64,000 nucleotides of DNA from assembly GCF_012273895.1 (NCBI RefSeq), contig NC_052115.1:1550001-1614000 (forward strand), written 5' to 3'. The stretch is from Zerene cesonia (lineage: Eukaryota; Arthropoda; Insecta; Lepidoptera; Pieridae). The first letter of the stretch is position 1. Every line of letters starts with the position of its first letter. The notes beneath the pieces were generated by a model. It was given only the letters and a program-made list of their open reading frames with translations, was not told the origin of the DNA and made no database searches. Position numbers and translations under genes: made by a program. This document shows, piece after piece, positions 35,346 through 47,399 of this stretch.

Positions 35346-36349
35346 GAACCAAAACTGAAAAGCATGTTATATAACACATTTGACTTCTGTACCCAGCCTT
35401 TCACGAACCGGGTCAAAAATACCCATTGACCTTTTGTCAACGTTTGAATTTATTTTGCTGTAATTGTCATAATACAGCTTGCTATTTTTACAGCTTCATA
35501 AAAGGCTCTCTAGTAAAATTATAACGTTCCATCCCGACCCCGTAAACTCGTCTTATTTACTTTTATGAACTGTTCCACGTGTATATAAAATATGAATAAA
35601 AAACTTCAAAAGGTGTCGACAGGTTGATTTATGTGGTAGATATTGTAAACTGAACTGAAATCAAAAATTAAAGGTCTCCTTTATCAGACAAAATTCTAAA
35701 ACATTTATTGAACACATCAACATTACTAAATACATTTTCTGCTTAGAGATACAAATTTGACAAGACTAACATATCTTTTCAAGGCTTTTAAATATGTGTT
35801 AATAAACTACTAATAGCATATTCTCTATTTACTTAACGTTGGTATTCAAATCTATTTTTCCAAACATCAATTTTAGCAGCATTGGTATGCATTAATTTTC
35901 ACAATTCTCAATACAATGTAAAGACCTAGCAAATCTAAGGTTTTAATCTATCTAATGAGAATATTTATTAATATTATCTAAGAATATTATCTAATGATAT
36001 TGTTTGAACGATTTATATTAAAAGAAATGTATTATTTCATTGCAATCTTATTTTTACTCCGTACGCATAACTGGAAACTCGTTTTACTGACTTGTTTGAT
36101 ATTAAATCATCGAAAAAGGGAAAGTACGAAGAATATATTAAAAGTAAACAGGACAAGGTAGATGGAGATAGACACGTTCTCAATTCCTGTGCTGTTTATT
36201 CCATGTCAAATTATAATTTATGGTTCATTCCTTCATAAAATAGCGTAAATTTGAAATCGCATTTCGTTTTACATTTTCCATAATTCTTGTATGATGTCAA
36301 TAAATAACCAGTAAATATGTGTCAATAATAATAAATTGTGTTTTTGTAC
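35346..36349. other. Anonymous AT-rich DNA
   Basis: No gene or repeat recognised. Confidence 0.4.
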
Positions 36350-36500
36350 GTCATAGGCCATAAGAGAACAGGTGGGTCATCTAAAGCGATACGACTGCCC
36401 ATAAACATTTGGTACTATTTCACACTGATCTTCTGTGGGGGTGTGATACCTATGCCAGTGCGAGCTGACCCAATTCGTGCAGAAGCGTAACTGAATTCGC
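36350..36500 (-). mobile_element. SINE-1 with internal deletion
   Basis: TACGTCATAGGCCATAAGAG, CTGCCCATAAACATT, ACTATTTCACACTGATCTTC then GGGGTGTGATACC and CCAATTCGTGCAGAAGCG. Confidence 0.75.
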
Positions 36501-36628
36501 GACATTATCGCCTTATGAAAAAGCTCTAAATACAGAGAAAAACACATGATACATTTTAAAATCAGTCTGTTCTGTAAGATTCCTATATTTTACGCTCAAA
36601 CCGCTTGTCATAGATGTCATTTTATGTA

Positions 36629-37771
36629 ATAGTCCAAGAAAATGGGTAGGGTAAATGCGAATTTGAGATTAAAACTTGAATTTTTGATATAATTTACTTT
36701 NNNNNNNNNNNNNNNNNNNNNNNNNNNNNNNNNNNNNNNNNNNNNNNNNNNNNNNNNNNNNNNNNNNNNNNNNNNNNNNNNNNNNNNNNNNNNNNNNNNN
36801 NNNNNNNNNNNNNNNNNNNNNNNNNNNNNNNNNNNNNNNNNNNNNNNNNNNNNNNNNNNNNNNNNNNNNNNNNNNNNNNNNNNNNNNNNNNNNNNNNNNN
36901 NNNNNNNNNNNNNNNNNNNNNNNNNNNNNNNNNNNNNNNNNNNNNNNNNNNNNNNNNNNNNNNNNNNNNNNNNNNNNNNNNNNNNNNNNNNNNNNNNNNN
37001 NNNNNNNNNNNNNNNNNNNNNNNNNNNNNNNNNNNNNNNNNNNNNNNNNNNNNNNNNNNNNNNNNNNNNNNNNNNNNNNNNNNNNNNNNNNNNNNNNNNN
37101 NNNNNNNNNNNNNNNNNNNNNNNNNNNNNNNNNNNNNNNNNNNNNNNNNNNNNNNNNNNNNNNNNNNNNNNNNNNNNNNNNNNNNNNNNNNNNNNNNNNN
37201 NNNNNNNNNNNNNNNNNNNNNNNNNNNNNNNNNNNNNNNNNNNNNNNNNNNNNNNNNNNNNNNNNNNNNNNNNNNNNNNNNNNNNNNNNNNNNNNNNNNN
37301 NNNNNNNNNNNNNNNNNNNNNNNNNNNNNNNNNNNNNNNNNNNNNNNNNNNNNNNNNNNNNNNNNNNNNNNNNNNNNNNNNNNNNNNNNNNNNNNNNNNN
37401 NNNNNNNNNNNNNNNNNNNNNNNNNNNNNNNNNNNNNNNNNNNNNNNNNNNNNNNNNNNNNNNNNNNNNNNNNNNNNNNNNNNNNNNNNNNNNNNNNNNN
37501 NNNNNNNNNNNNNNNNNNNNNNNNNNNNNNNNNNNNNNNNNNNNNNNNNNNNNNNNNNNNNNNNNNNNNNNNNNNNNNNNNNNNNNNNNNNNNNNNNNNN
37601 NNNNNNNNNNNNNNNNNNNNNNNNNNNNNNNNNNNNNNNNNNNNNNNNNNNNNNNNNNNNNNNNNNNNNNNNNNNNNNNNNNNNNNNNNNNNNNNNNNNN
37701 AAGTAAATTATATCAAAAATTCAAGTTTTAATCTCAAATTCGCATTTACCCTACCCATTTTCTTGGACTAT
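36629..37771. repeat. 71-bp perfect inverted repeat enclosing a gap
   Basis: 36629-36699 is the exact reverse complement of 37701-37771, and both arms run into the N run. The outer flanks differ (left TGTCATTTTATGTA, right AAGCAAAGTGGAAC), so the repeat starts sharply. TAA sits outside TAGTCC on the left and after GGACTA on the right, compatible with a 3-bp target duplication. It is probably the outer part of a large foldback or DNA transposon that stopped assembly. Confidence 0.85.
36701..37700. other. Assembly gap, 1000 N
   Basis: Exactly 1000 N between the inverted arms. The true size is unknown. Confidence 0.99.
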
Positions 37772-37917
37772 AAAGCAAAGTGGAACATTGGAATTATTAA
37801 GGCTACAGTTTACATAGAAAATAGATACATATTTGTATGAGGAATAGTTTTAGCACAGAAACGAAAACTGCTTGTACGAAGCTATTGCAGGAAGATATCG
37901 GTTTATTGAACAGATAT

Positions 37918-38131
37918 TACAGTAATGTTATAAATATGAAAGCTTTTTTGTTTGGATATTTGTCCGTCAATCAGGACGGATTTTGATGAAACTTGGTATA
38001 TATATATATATATATATATAGACAGGGTATGAGTTGACTTGGGTGATAGAATACTTTTTATTCCGATAAACCGCTTCCTTGGGAAAACAAGAACCCTGAT
38101 ATCCGGGCGGCGCCGGAACGAGCGACTAGTA
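37918..38131 (+). mobile_element. Hel-B with a (TA)12 expansion
   Basis: Starts near GTAATGTTATAAATATGAAA, carries ATATTTGTCCGTCAATCAGG, has (TA)12 at 37997-38020, and ends GGCGCCGGAACGAGCGACTAG plus host T (split as GGCGCCGG and AACGAGCGACTAG). The expansion replaces the GGTATACAGACAGGG stretch of the family. Confidence 0.82.
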
Positions 38132-38699
38132 TAAAATAAAATTAACATTAGTTGTTCTTCTTATTAATTTGGTTACTTTATTAGTATCTATTTTTCAAAG
38201 AAACTTCATCGACGCAAATTTTATTTAAGTAACAACTTCAATATTAACCTACAATTGAGCTAAACCACTTGCTTTGAACGGGAGTATCCAATCATGATTT
38301 CGAAGTTTAATCTTTCTTTTATGTTACACATGCCTCTTTTTAACATAACATTTTTTAGAAATTTTTGATAAATATATCTGGATTTTTTGGAAGTAGATAA
38401 CAGATAATGAATCACCAAAGGTTCACTTTTTCAACGTTAAATCCAGAAAATATAAGCGGCTTCATCACATGCTTATCATGCCACCCTTAACATGGTATTA
38501 ATATTAATCCAAAAACCCTTCGTCACATCCCAAATATCTACGATGACATCATAAATTTATAGCCAGCTTTAAACAATTCATTCGCTCCGACGTAAGCACC
38601 GAATCAGCGCATTATTACATCTTTGTACAAGTCACGCCCATGCTCCATTAAAATCACACAACCTACAAGTGTGGGGTAAAGCAAACAATGAAAAATTTC
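38132..38699. other. Sequence upstream of the promoter-like island
   Basis: No repeat recognised, which is unusual in this window; GC rises gradually from 38560. It may hold cis-regulatory DNA for the island that follows. Confidence 0.35.
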
Positions 38700-39050
38700 A
38701 CGTCGAGTGAAAAAATACCTTCCAAATAGAATGCGCCCAGCCGTCACGGTTCCGTTACGCTATAAAAACCAAGCCGAGCAAACTCCGTAATTCCGCTCCG
38801 TCCCAAGCGTTATAAAATATGAAACAGTGAGCGAAATGCGAGCAACTCTCTCGCTCGCTCGATCGCCCGCTCTCGGAACCGCTCGGTCCGGATCGTTCCG
38901 CCGTAGCGGCAGTTTTGTAGACGACACCGGGCGTCCGCTACGCAGCGCTACGACCGGTCAAAACTCTGTGATAGTGTAGTGGAATTAAGTGCGAAACAAA
39001 ATAGTGGGATACTGAATATGTGTTACAGTGCGAAGGGCCAAGGAGTAAGC
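38700..39050 (+). promoter_or_regulatory. GC-rich promoter and 5' UTR-like island
   Basis: Two TATA-like motifs (TATAAAA at 38761 and TATAAAAT at 38811) precede a block rich in CTCTCTCGCTCGCTCG and CpG (38840-38960). After it comes AGTGTAGTGGAATTAAGTGC and GTGTTACAGTGCGAAGGG, the purine- and AGTG-rich style of insect 5' UTRs, then GGA|GTAAGC at 39042-39050, a plausible splice donor. No coding frame is seen, so this would be a non-coding first exon reading rightward, with the coding exons outside the window. CTCTC runs could bind GAGA factor. The direction and the exon are inferred. Confidence 0.45.
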
Positions 39051-41047
39051 TGATTGGTCAATTTGACGGCGTAGAATGATGGTAAATTGTGTTTACATTT
39101 CGTAGCGTGATTAGTTGCTCAATGTTATGCTTTAATTTTTCATAGTCATCGGTTCGCCCCGGTTCGGTTCAGTTTGACATAGAGAAATTACTTTTGCCCA
39201 TTGTTGGACTGCTCTATACAATTTCGGTACTTCATTTAATGGTTAATATTGCATGCGAACATGCGAGAATTAACTATCGGTTTCATTGGAGCATTAATGT
39301 GGGTATTAATGCTTGAATACATTTTGGAACTAGCTAATATCATGGGATATATTAAATTATACCCTGATAATTTAAATATTTATAATTTGTATATAAAATA
39401 TTATAAATAAGAGTGTGGTGTAGTAACGGATAAACATTATTAATTCAACTTCTTCAAATAGCTATTTAGTCCTATAATACTTAAAAAAGTTAATATTTAA
39501 GTCAGTTCTTAATAATAATATCTTGACTGTATTCTTATTTGAAGTTGTGAATATGGAATTCATTTGAAATGAATAATTTAACATTAAGTAGGATGAAATT
39601 AATTATGGTAAGGTAAAATTTCACATTTAATTTAATATTCAAGCTCAAATAGAACGAGAAATGTTGAAGCTTATTCAGGTTTCTCTTATGATGAATGATA
39701 CTCATACAGCATGCACGAATGATTATATTATAGTTGGTTCTAGAAGTAATTTTTATAATGAGTATGCGGTGGATTCGCAAATGTGTCTCAGACAATGAGA
39801 ATACTTTGGTATATATTATGTATTTATACTAATCTATGTATGAGAGTTTTATTTTTGTATTTCTGTTGTTGTTAAGTATTATTGTCTTTTTGCTTGCATT
39901 CTGTTCGGTTCTTTATGCAATCTCGGTTTATGGATGCATTTAAATAGACTTTATAAACTAATCACATGAAATATAGCCTAAAAATTATTAATATAATGAT
40001 CTGCGGATACTGATCCGCTTTTATGAATTCAAATGGGTTATTTAATTTAAAAATATACACCGATCATCGCTCAATATTGTGCAGTTTGCCTTTTATTTAT
40101 ATTTAGTTCGTTATAACAACCAGTGGAAATTTTGCCACGATTCCACTTAAAGCGGTGATTTCTAAATTGCGTTTAGTAAATAAAAATGAGAGTGGTCTAA
40201 ATATTTGATGAAACATTTTAAGGCACTCAAAGGTTCGTAAAATGGCGAATTATTAGTTAATGCATTTTTGAGGACTACTGAATTAATTGAAGATATAAAT
40301 CATTTTTAATAGTGAATTATTTAGTTGACTAAACGGATTTAAAATGCGATGTATTTTTTTTTATCAGACTATAATTAATGATAAATAATGTTTGAACCAA
40401 ATTTTATATAAATACGACGAACTGTGAATCACTAACAAACATCCATCCATCCATTACAAACTTTCGGGTTTATAATATTTGACGATTAGGCCAAAATAGG
40501 GATTTTTGCTGTTCACATTTTTCAAACTACAAAATAAGTCAATAAATAAAAATAAAATATTGAGCCACTGTACAAATAAATGGAATATTAATGATTGATT
40601 GTTGATTAAAAAAATTATTGGCCTATTTTCAATAACATATTATGATGGTATTAGTAAGCGATGTGATCTCAGAAATATTCCCACCTAAAATATAGTCTTT
40701 ATAAAATGCATTAAAGCTATATATCTTTATTTTAAATCTCTTATCTCTTTTAAAATCATATATTATCATCATTCTACTATAAAAATGCACTGCTACTATT
40801 TTAAACTCACGATGTCCTCAAATTATGGTAACATAAATTACAGCTTTCTACCTATTTATTTATAACCACGTCTTAAGCCACGGCAAACACATTTTTTTGC
40901 CCGTAATAGGGAACACTTAGGAACTTTAATAAAATATGACGGGAAGAAAAAACCCGATAGCGCTGTCATATCGGATGAAAATCTGTTGTCAGATTTGAGC
41001 TTCGGCGATGATAAATGAATATATAAAGCTACTCTTCTTATATATAC
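39051..41047. other. AT-rich DNA, possible intron
   Basis: No gene or clear repeat. If the island at 38.7 kb is a first exon, this begins its intron. A Helitron-like stub (CATCCATCCATCCATTACAA, then TTTATAATATTTGACG) lies at 40440-40482. Confidence 0.4.
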
Positions 41048-41190
41048 ACTAGTTGTGCTCCGCGGTTTCACCTACATTGTGTAATGTTATGAGCTTTTCT
41101 CACTAAATGGATCTGTCAACAGAAAAGTTATTTAACAATTGGTAACAAACATCAAACAAACAAACAAACGCACTGTTCAGGTTTAGATTA
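41048..41190 (-). mobile_element. Hel-F-like
   Basis: ACTAGTTGTGCTCCGCGG, TTTCACCTACATTGTGTAAT, then CAAACAAACAAACAAACGC. The TC end is decayed. Confidence 0.55.
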
Positions 41191-41454
41191 TAACTATGTA
41201 TATAATTGCTAAATTTCTTAACGTTATGTGAAAAAATATTAGATTTAAATTACAATTATGCCCTGTAACAATTTTTTTTATTTTAACAATACGGAAATTT
41301 GGTTATAAATTTTTATTTTTTGTAATCAACACTGAAACAATGCAATAAGTATAAAAAGCGGTATATTGCGAGTCGATTTTGGGTTTTAAGGTTTCTTCTT
41401 TTAATTAATTAACTTAATTTAATTGCGTTATTTTTTAGCATTTTATTTAAACTA
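41191..41454. other. Anonymous AT-rich DNA
   Basis: Nothing recognised. Confidence 0.4.
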
Positions 41455-41600
41455 TGAGTTTTTCTCGCACAATTCTTGGATCACAAACTATCTTTACACC
41501 AAATTTTATTCAGATCCGTTCTGCGGTTTAAGCGTGAAGAAGAGATATAATTATTACTATATTATATTTTTAGAGTTCCTTTCGCATTTATAATGTTAAG
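41455..41600 (-). mobile_element. Hel-E fragment
   Basis: GAGTTTTTCTCGCACAATTC, CAGATCCGTTCTGCGGTTTA, AGCGTGAAGAAGAGATATA, ending TTTATAATGTTAAGTATG. Confidence 0.6.
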
Positions 41601-42084
41601 TATGTAATATATAGAGCAGATATTCTCTATTATTGCTTCACTTATTGTTATATTGATTTTAAATGGCACAAACATAAATCATTCGAATATATCAAATTCA
41701 AATTTATATTCAAATTTTCAATTTATCAATATATTGTGCAACATAATAATTATGTGAATCGATAAAGCTGAATTTCAAATATCACAAGAGAGGCGCCTAG
41801 GAAGGCTCTTCTATGCTTTACTTGAACAAGCGATGTACTTTTTCCGTCATCTTGAAAGTGTTAAATTCAACAATATCTTAGCTCTTTATATCTTACAAGA
41901 TAAGACAATTTTGATATGATGCTATTTTCATGCTTTTATGCTTTATAATTAAAGTCCTATATATTTGTTTTTATCCTTATTAAACCTAGAGGAAAAAATG
42001 GCGCATTTTTGAGCCTAATATTTAAATGTATACCTCACCTAACTCAAGAAACATCATTAATTTATATGCAATAAGTATCTTATC
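41601..42084. other. Anonymous AT-rich DNA
   Basis: Nothing recognised. Confidence 0.4.
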
Positions 42085-42215
42085 AATATTCCAACTTTCT
42101 GTATCCTGATGTTGCCTGAAGGAAATCGCTTCAAAGCGATAATGCCACCAACTTGTACAGGAAAAGTTTTTGTGTAATTCTCGTGTGTACATTGTAAAAT
42201 AAAGATATGAATAAC
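42085..42215 (+). mobile_element. LINE-tail-1
   Basis: Hairpin ATCGCT/AGCGAT at 42125-42140, TAATGCCACCAACTTGTAC, and AAAATAAAGATATGAATAAC near the end. It is the most complete copy of this tail. Confidence 0.65.
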
Positions 42216-42289
42216 AAAATATAATCAAAGCAAAAAAAAAAATTAATTGATTGTGTACTGCCTACTGGTCCGATCATAAATCACTCGTG

Positions 42290-42493
42290 ATCCTACTAAT
42301 ATTATAAATGCGAATGTTTGTTAGAATGTGTGTGTGTATTTGTTGCTCTTTCACGCAAAAACTACTGAACCGATTGCAATGAAATTTGCTACGTAGATAG
42401 CTGGACAACTGGAATAACATATAGGAAATTTTCATCACGATATGCCTACGGGATACGGACTTACGCGGGTGAAACCGCGGGACGCAGCTAGTC
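42290..42493 (+). mobile_element. Hel-A, full length and well preserved
   Basis: A, TCCTACTAATATTATAAATG, GCTCTTTCACGCAAAAACTA, CTGAACCGATTGCAATGAAA, CGGGTGAAACCGCGGGACGC, AGCTAG, T. This is a good reference copy. Confidence 0.92.
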
Positions 42494-42879
42494 TATTATG
42501 ATTTAAAGGCTTAACAAATTTAGTTAAAAAAAAATTGAAATTGGTGTTCAAACATACGTCCATTACCCAATGAAACACAAGGCGCATATATGTAGTTAGC
42601 GCGTGCGATATGACGATTCAAATACCTCCCAATCGGGACGTTATGTGACGATAAAGTCAGGTGAGGAAAGAGATAGTGATCTAGGGTTAACACGAGAGTG
42701 ATAAGGATGCATACTTTATTGTGCATGGAAATATTTAATGTGCAAGCAACAGATTCCAAGCTCAAATTGATGTGAACAACATATCTCTTCTCTTTTTCTA
42801 AATTTCACTATAATAAGTGTATTTATGAAAGATTTTAGTTATCAGTGTAGTACTACATTATCTGTGATTACACTATTTA
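42494..42879. other. Anonymous DNA
   Basis: Nothing recognised; the open frame 42520-42765 (-) has no domain. Confidence 0.4.
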
Positions 42880-43031
42880 TAACTCAAGAACGGCTGAACT
42901 GAATTGTATGAAATTTTTGCGTAGACATAGTTTATAACCTGAAAAAAGACACAGGCTAGGTTTTATCTCGGAAATCTAACAGGAACATACTCCTTCGACT
43001 ATCCGGTCGCAGCCGCGGGCGAAAAGCTTGT
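42880..43031 (+). mobile_element. Helitron-like relic
   Basis: ATAACTCAAGAACGGCTGAA, GGTTTTATCTCGGAAATC, CAGCCGCGGGCGAAAAGC then TTGT where CTAGT is expected. Confidence 0.55.
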
Positions 43032-44408
43032 TTATATAAAAAATAACGTTGTCGAAACAATAATAATACATTGAACGGTATGTATTATTAGTGAAATCCA
43101 ATCTAGCAACATTACGCTCAATCTATATTTGGTACGTCTGTCAGCTGGCAACATTGGAAGGCTATGCCTAAAGGTCAAAGGCCACGCTGAACTTTACGAG
43201 TGGTGATGTGTATGACGTTATCTAGAATTATTTAGATTTAGTGCTCCACTTTTGCTGTATTGTTTGTATGGCAAACAGGTTTAGCGTTTATGGTCTGAGT
43301 GTGTGAGTCACTTTGTTATTTGATGTTGTTATACTCGAGTTTTTTGCTTTAGTATTTGACATACAGCAATAACTTTGTTTTTCAGCTATTAACTAAATTT
43401 TATTTAAATTTCCGTATAAATATCAATCGTATAATTTATAGAAATATGCAGCATAGAATGGAAACAGTTTTCAGATATTTGTTCTTGTATAGATACATAT
43501 CCATTTAAATATACAGGAATACAAGAACACATCTATACAGGATTACATGTACACACGTGTACTTGTGTGGGCACTTAATACTTTAAAATCTCCACTACCA
43601 TTTAATCCTTATATTAGAGGCTCTAAATACATTACGTCTACTATCATTCGTCAAACACTACAAAGATTGTTAAACTGTTTAAAATAATTTAAAACGTTGC
43701 GTCATCTTAAAGAAAACAAGTAAATACGCAATGCTCCCCCAAAGCGAAGTTATAATAAACAACGGCGCGTCGCTTGTTTCTTAAAAACAAATTTATATTC
43801 AGTGGACGCTTAACGCCGAGCCGGACTCAGTTATCTTCACATTTTGAATTTACTTTTTAATGGGAGAAGTATAATTATTCACACACACGTTTCTATGTTT
43901 GCGCGGACTATCGGTAACGCTTTATTGTGGTAGTGTGAATGCGCCAGGTATGAATGTATGATGACTGTCGTTTGCTTAAAATGCAGCTGTATCCCGCGGT
44001 TTCAGCTGCGAGCAAAATAGCATGAAATGTTTACACTGTTTTAACCGTTTGGGGTCGAATTCAGAATAAAACTAACCTATTTTTGCCCCTGGTGTCACAT
44101 CAATGCTATTCGTCTAAAAATATATAGATTTGCTTAGCAATAACATAAAGAAAATATCAAATATAGGTGTGTTAACCCATTTCTTATACATTTTTTATAG
44201 TCAAACGACGCAGTAAAGTATCAAAGAATTTACGAATTTCTCTTGCGTAATAATCATATGCTTGGTGTGAAATTTATAAATATTTGATGTTTTTATTCTT
44301 TTGAGTCTAATTATGGCAAAACATTTAAAAAGCATTATATATAAAACTTTCTTATTCATACAATAAACAAAATTCATTAAAAATTACACTTCATTACAAT
44401 TAGATTTC
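43032..44408. other. Anonymous DNA with possible core-promoter motifs
   Basis: An 11-bp stem (TAATAATACAT/ATGTATTATTA) lies at about 43063-43092, and an inverted pair TGTTCTTGTAT/ATACAAGAACA at about 43480-43530. TTTATATT at 43791 and ACTCAGTTATC at 43825 sit about 35 bases apart next to GC-rich GCCGAGCCGG. This is a weak promoter candidate. Confidence 0.3.
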
Positions 44409-44583
44409 ACTAGCTGCGCCCCGCGGTTTCACCCGCGTAAGTCCGTATCTCGTAGGAATATTGGGATAAAAATGGCCTATGTGATTCCGGTTGTCCAGCT
44501 AATGGTTTAGTAGTTTTTGTGTGAAAGAGTATCAAACACACACACATCCTTACAAACATTCGCATTTATAATATTAGTAGGAT
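44409..44583 (-). mobile_element. Hel-A with small internal deletion
   Basis: ACTAGCTGCGCCCCGCGG to AGTAGGAT. The TATCTACGTACCAAATTTCA stretch after GTCCAGCTA is deleted. Confidence 0.87.
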
Positions 44584-46605
44584 AGGATAGGATATTTAAA
44601 AATTTAATAATATTTTATCTATACCTTAGTTATCATTCATACAATATTAAACAAGATCAAATTTCGTTTAACTGTATATTTAATAGACTGTATAGCTGAG
44701 TAGTCTTATATTAATTTATAACAAGTATACTGATATAATATAATTTTTTACAAAGAAAATTTGTTATACATAAAGATATTTCTCAGAAAACGATGAAAAT
44801 GTTCCCCAACAAAGGATTCTTAAAAGAACCTGATCGTTACGCAAATTTAAAAGGATATGAGTTAATAAAGAAACGAAGGTAATTGGGGATTATTTTCATA
44901 TCAATTTTGATTATGATCCGAAGATGTAAGGAAAATAGTCCCCTGGGGCGTGGAGCAGACGTGATTGTCATATGTTACATTGTTCGATTTTTTCCGAGCG
45001 AGTTGATAATAAGTCTCCTGTATGTATTCTTACGTAACTATTTATGTATCCGATTGTTTCAGAAGTAGAAAATGTTCGTTGGGACTCCATTTAAAAAGAT
45101 CTTTTGACTATAATAAATAACTATTAACCTATGAAAACAGTCAATATTTTACAACTACCGGACTTTTAGACTAGGGGCATTTTAACACGCACACACACAA
45201 ATATTTCCAGGACATTCGGCCATTCCATTTAATAAGTGAATGAATCAGTCATTAACTCTAATGATAAATAACCTGTCACTGCACATGACACACGGATGAA
45301 GCGATAAAATGTAATTAAGTTAATGGGAAGGTTAATGGCCAATTAATTAATGGGGCTAGTCTGATAGTTCTTGAAAGATCATAAAAAGCGTAGCCAGCTT
45401 AGCTGAGAGCCTCGAGGGCTGGAAAAGGATCACGGTGCATGTTTTGAAGATCTGATCATGAATATGCACATATGAGAGAGTCTTGTATGGCTTTTAGGAT
45501 GCCTATTAAGGATTTTATCTATCTATGTGATATTATTGGAGGATTTATATGTCACCGGCTTGATAAAAGTAGGTTCTTAATTAGACTGCTATTTCGTGCT
45601 GGACCTCAAAATTTTTGACCGGGTGATCTTTGATGGTTCTTTATTTGAAAACTGGCGGTTTAGCTTAAAATATTCATGTTTAGTTTGTTTAGTTCTGTGA
45701 TAAAATAACCATGTTTACTATTAATGCAATATTTGGGTTAAATCTAAATAAGATAAACTAGTGTTTATCCGAAACAATTCTTCCAATATGTTATATGAAA
45801 GAGTAGGTAATAAAATAAAGATGTAACCCTCTACCAAATGGCTGGTTATGTATGCTGTTAATTTTTAGAGGTTGTCATATTTCAATTTTACTCACGTTTT
45901 TAACACTTCGACACAATTTTTTTCATTAAAAATTTATCAGGCTCTATTATATCCAATCTACTATATAAGTAATAGTACTTATATAGTAGATAACGCGAAA
46001 TATGTTAATCCTATGATTAACAGGCATATTTCGCGTTATTGACTAAATTCGCTAAACAAATACATTCTTTGTTGAAAAAAAATTGCTTTAACATAAAAAA
46101 GAAATACTGCTAAACATTATTCATGCGAACTAATAGGTACTTTCTTGAGTTTTAAAATAAAAAATGCCTTTACTCTTATTTAGCTTATATTTAAGGTCCA
46201 AATAAAAGGTAATGCATCTAATATCAATTCGTTGCATTTTTATGGCAATAAGATTATCATTATTACTAAGAATATTCACTTATATTAAGTAGATACAATT
46301 TGAGATATTCCCCATTTTGATTACATTGCTTTTAATATAAAGTGCTAGGCTTTTTAGGGTCACGTAACGAAATGATAAAAACCGAACCCTTGTAATTCGG
46401 TTACGGCCGCCTTCAGGAATTAAATTTAAGAGGTATTTTAGACACTAAAGCTAAATATTCATTCAGAAATGCTTTATATTACCTATTTAATAATATAATA
46501 TGTTATTAGTATTATAGATAGGGAACTAAAAGTATTTTTAATAATTTATGTAATAAATTCTGTTTTATTCCATTAATAGATCTAATATTTTTATGAAAAC
46601 CTTCA
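44584..46605. other. Anonymous AT-rich DNA with paired hairpins
   Basis: Apart from 45958-46039 no gene or repeat is recognised. 45230-45440 is mildly GC-richer and unexplained. Confidence 0.4.
45958..46039. repeat. Two perfect hairpins placed end to end
   Basis: Hairpin 1: CTACTATATAAGTA (45958-45971), loop ATAG, TACTTATATAGTAG (45976-45989). Hairpin 2 starts at the next base: ATAACGCGAAATATG (45990-46004) pairs with CATATTTCGCGTTAT (46025-46039), and inside it TTAATC/GATTAA form a second stem with loop CTAT and a one-sided CAGG bulge. Every pair is Watson-Crick. It may be a small foldback element, a cruciform site or a structured RNA. Confidence 0.85.
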
Positions 46606-46750
46606 TCACTACGTAGTATAAAGCAAGTTCCCTATGTTTTTATTTTCATTTTATCATGTGTATGTATGTTCGGATCTTTAAACTATACAACGGATTTAAA
46701 TGTTTTTTTAATACATAGAGTGGTGCAAGAGAAAGGATCGATTAAATAAC
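46605..46750 (+). mobile_element. Hel-C, 3' truncated
   Basis: A, TCACTACGTAGTATAAAGCA, ACTATACAACGGATTTAAAT, AGAGTGGTGCAAGAGAAAGG. The CTAG end is absent. Confidence 0.72.
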
Positions 46751-46796
46751 TACAAATTTAATGCATGTAAGCAATGTAATATACTTAAAAGCAATT

Positions 46797-46905
46797 CTTT
46801 CCTTATCCCTATTCCCTCCTTACTCCTCTGCAATTTCCATGGAGGGTGGTGATTGCATACCACCAGGCGAACCAGCTCAATTATCCATTATGACTTAAAA
46901 ATAAA
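46797..46905 (+). mobile_element. SINE-1, 3' part
   Basis: CTTTCCTTATCCCTATTCCC, GGGTGGTGATTGCATACCAC, CAGGCGAACCAGCTC and TATGACTTAAAAATAAAA. Confidence 0.75.
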
Positions 46906-47399
46906 AACCCTAAACTATCTAAAGAATTAAAAAGATACAAATTAAAAATTCAAATCAAATTAAAAATCAACAATCCGGTTTTAATAATTGTAGGTCAATA
47001 TCCTTTTAAGAATAGTGTTCAAACCTACATAGCAGTTTCGTGTAAAGCATTTACACTCGACCGCTGACGTGCGGTTGCGAAAGGTACTACGAATTCGTTT
47101 ATAGTCTGTATTTGGTTAGACAGTGTGTACCGGGGTTTAGTTTCAGAGAAATGCGAAGCTCGGACATTCGTCTCAAGGTTAAAGCTGGTACACAATACGG
47201 CTGTATAAATAGTTTTGGTTTGATTTATTAAACAATGAAATGAATGAGGGACCTTGCCTAGTATATTATTATAGAATTTTTATAATATCAACAAGGTTAA
47301 ATGAGGCTGGAGTTAAAACAAACGTTTGATAAGTTTTTCAGTTCGTTGATCTGATAAATAAAGATGAGGGTGGTTTGAGGCAACGGATATCAAACGAGA
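46906..47399. other. Anonymous AT-rich DNA
   Basis: Nothing recognised. 47050-47180 is mildly GC-richer (CGACCGCTGACGTGCGG). Confidence 0.4.

Noticed and set aside
43785..43835. Promoter suggested by TTTATATT and ACTCAGTT
   Set aside because: Motifs are weak and common in AT-rich DNA; kept only as a remark in the regional entry.
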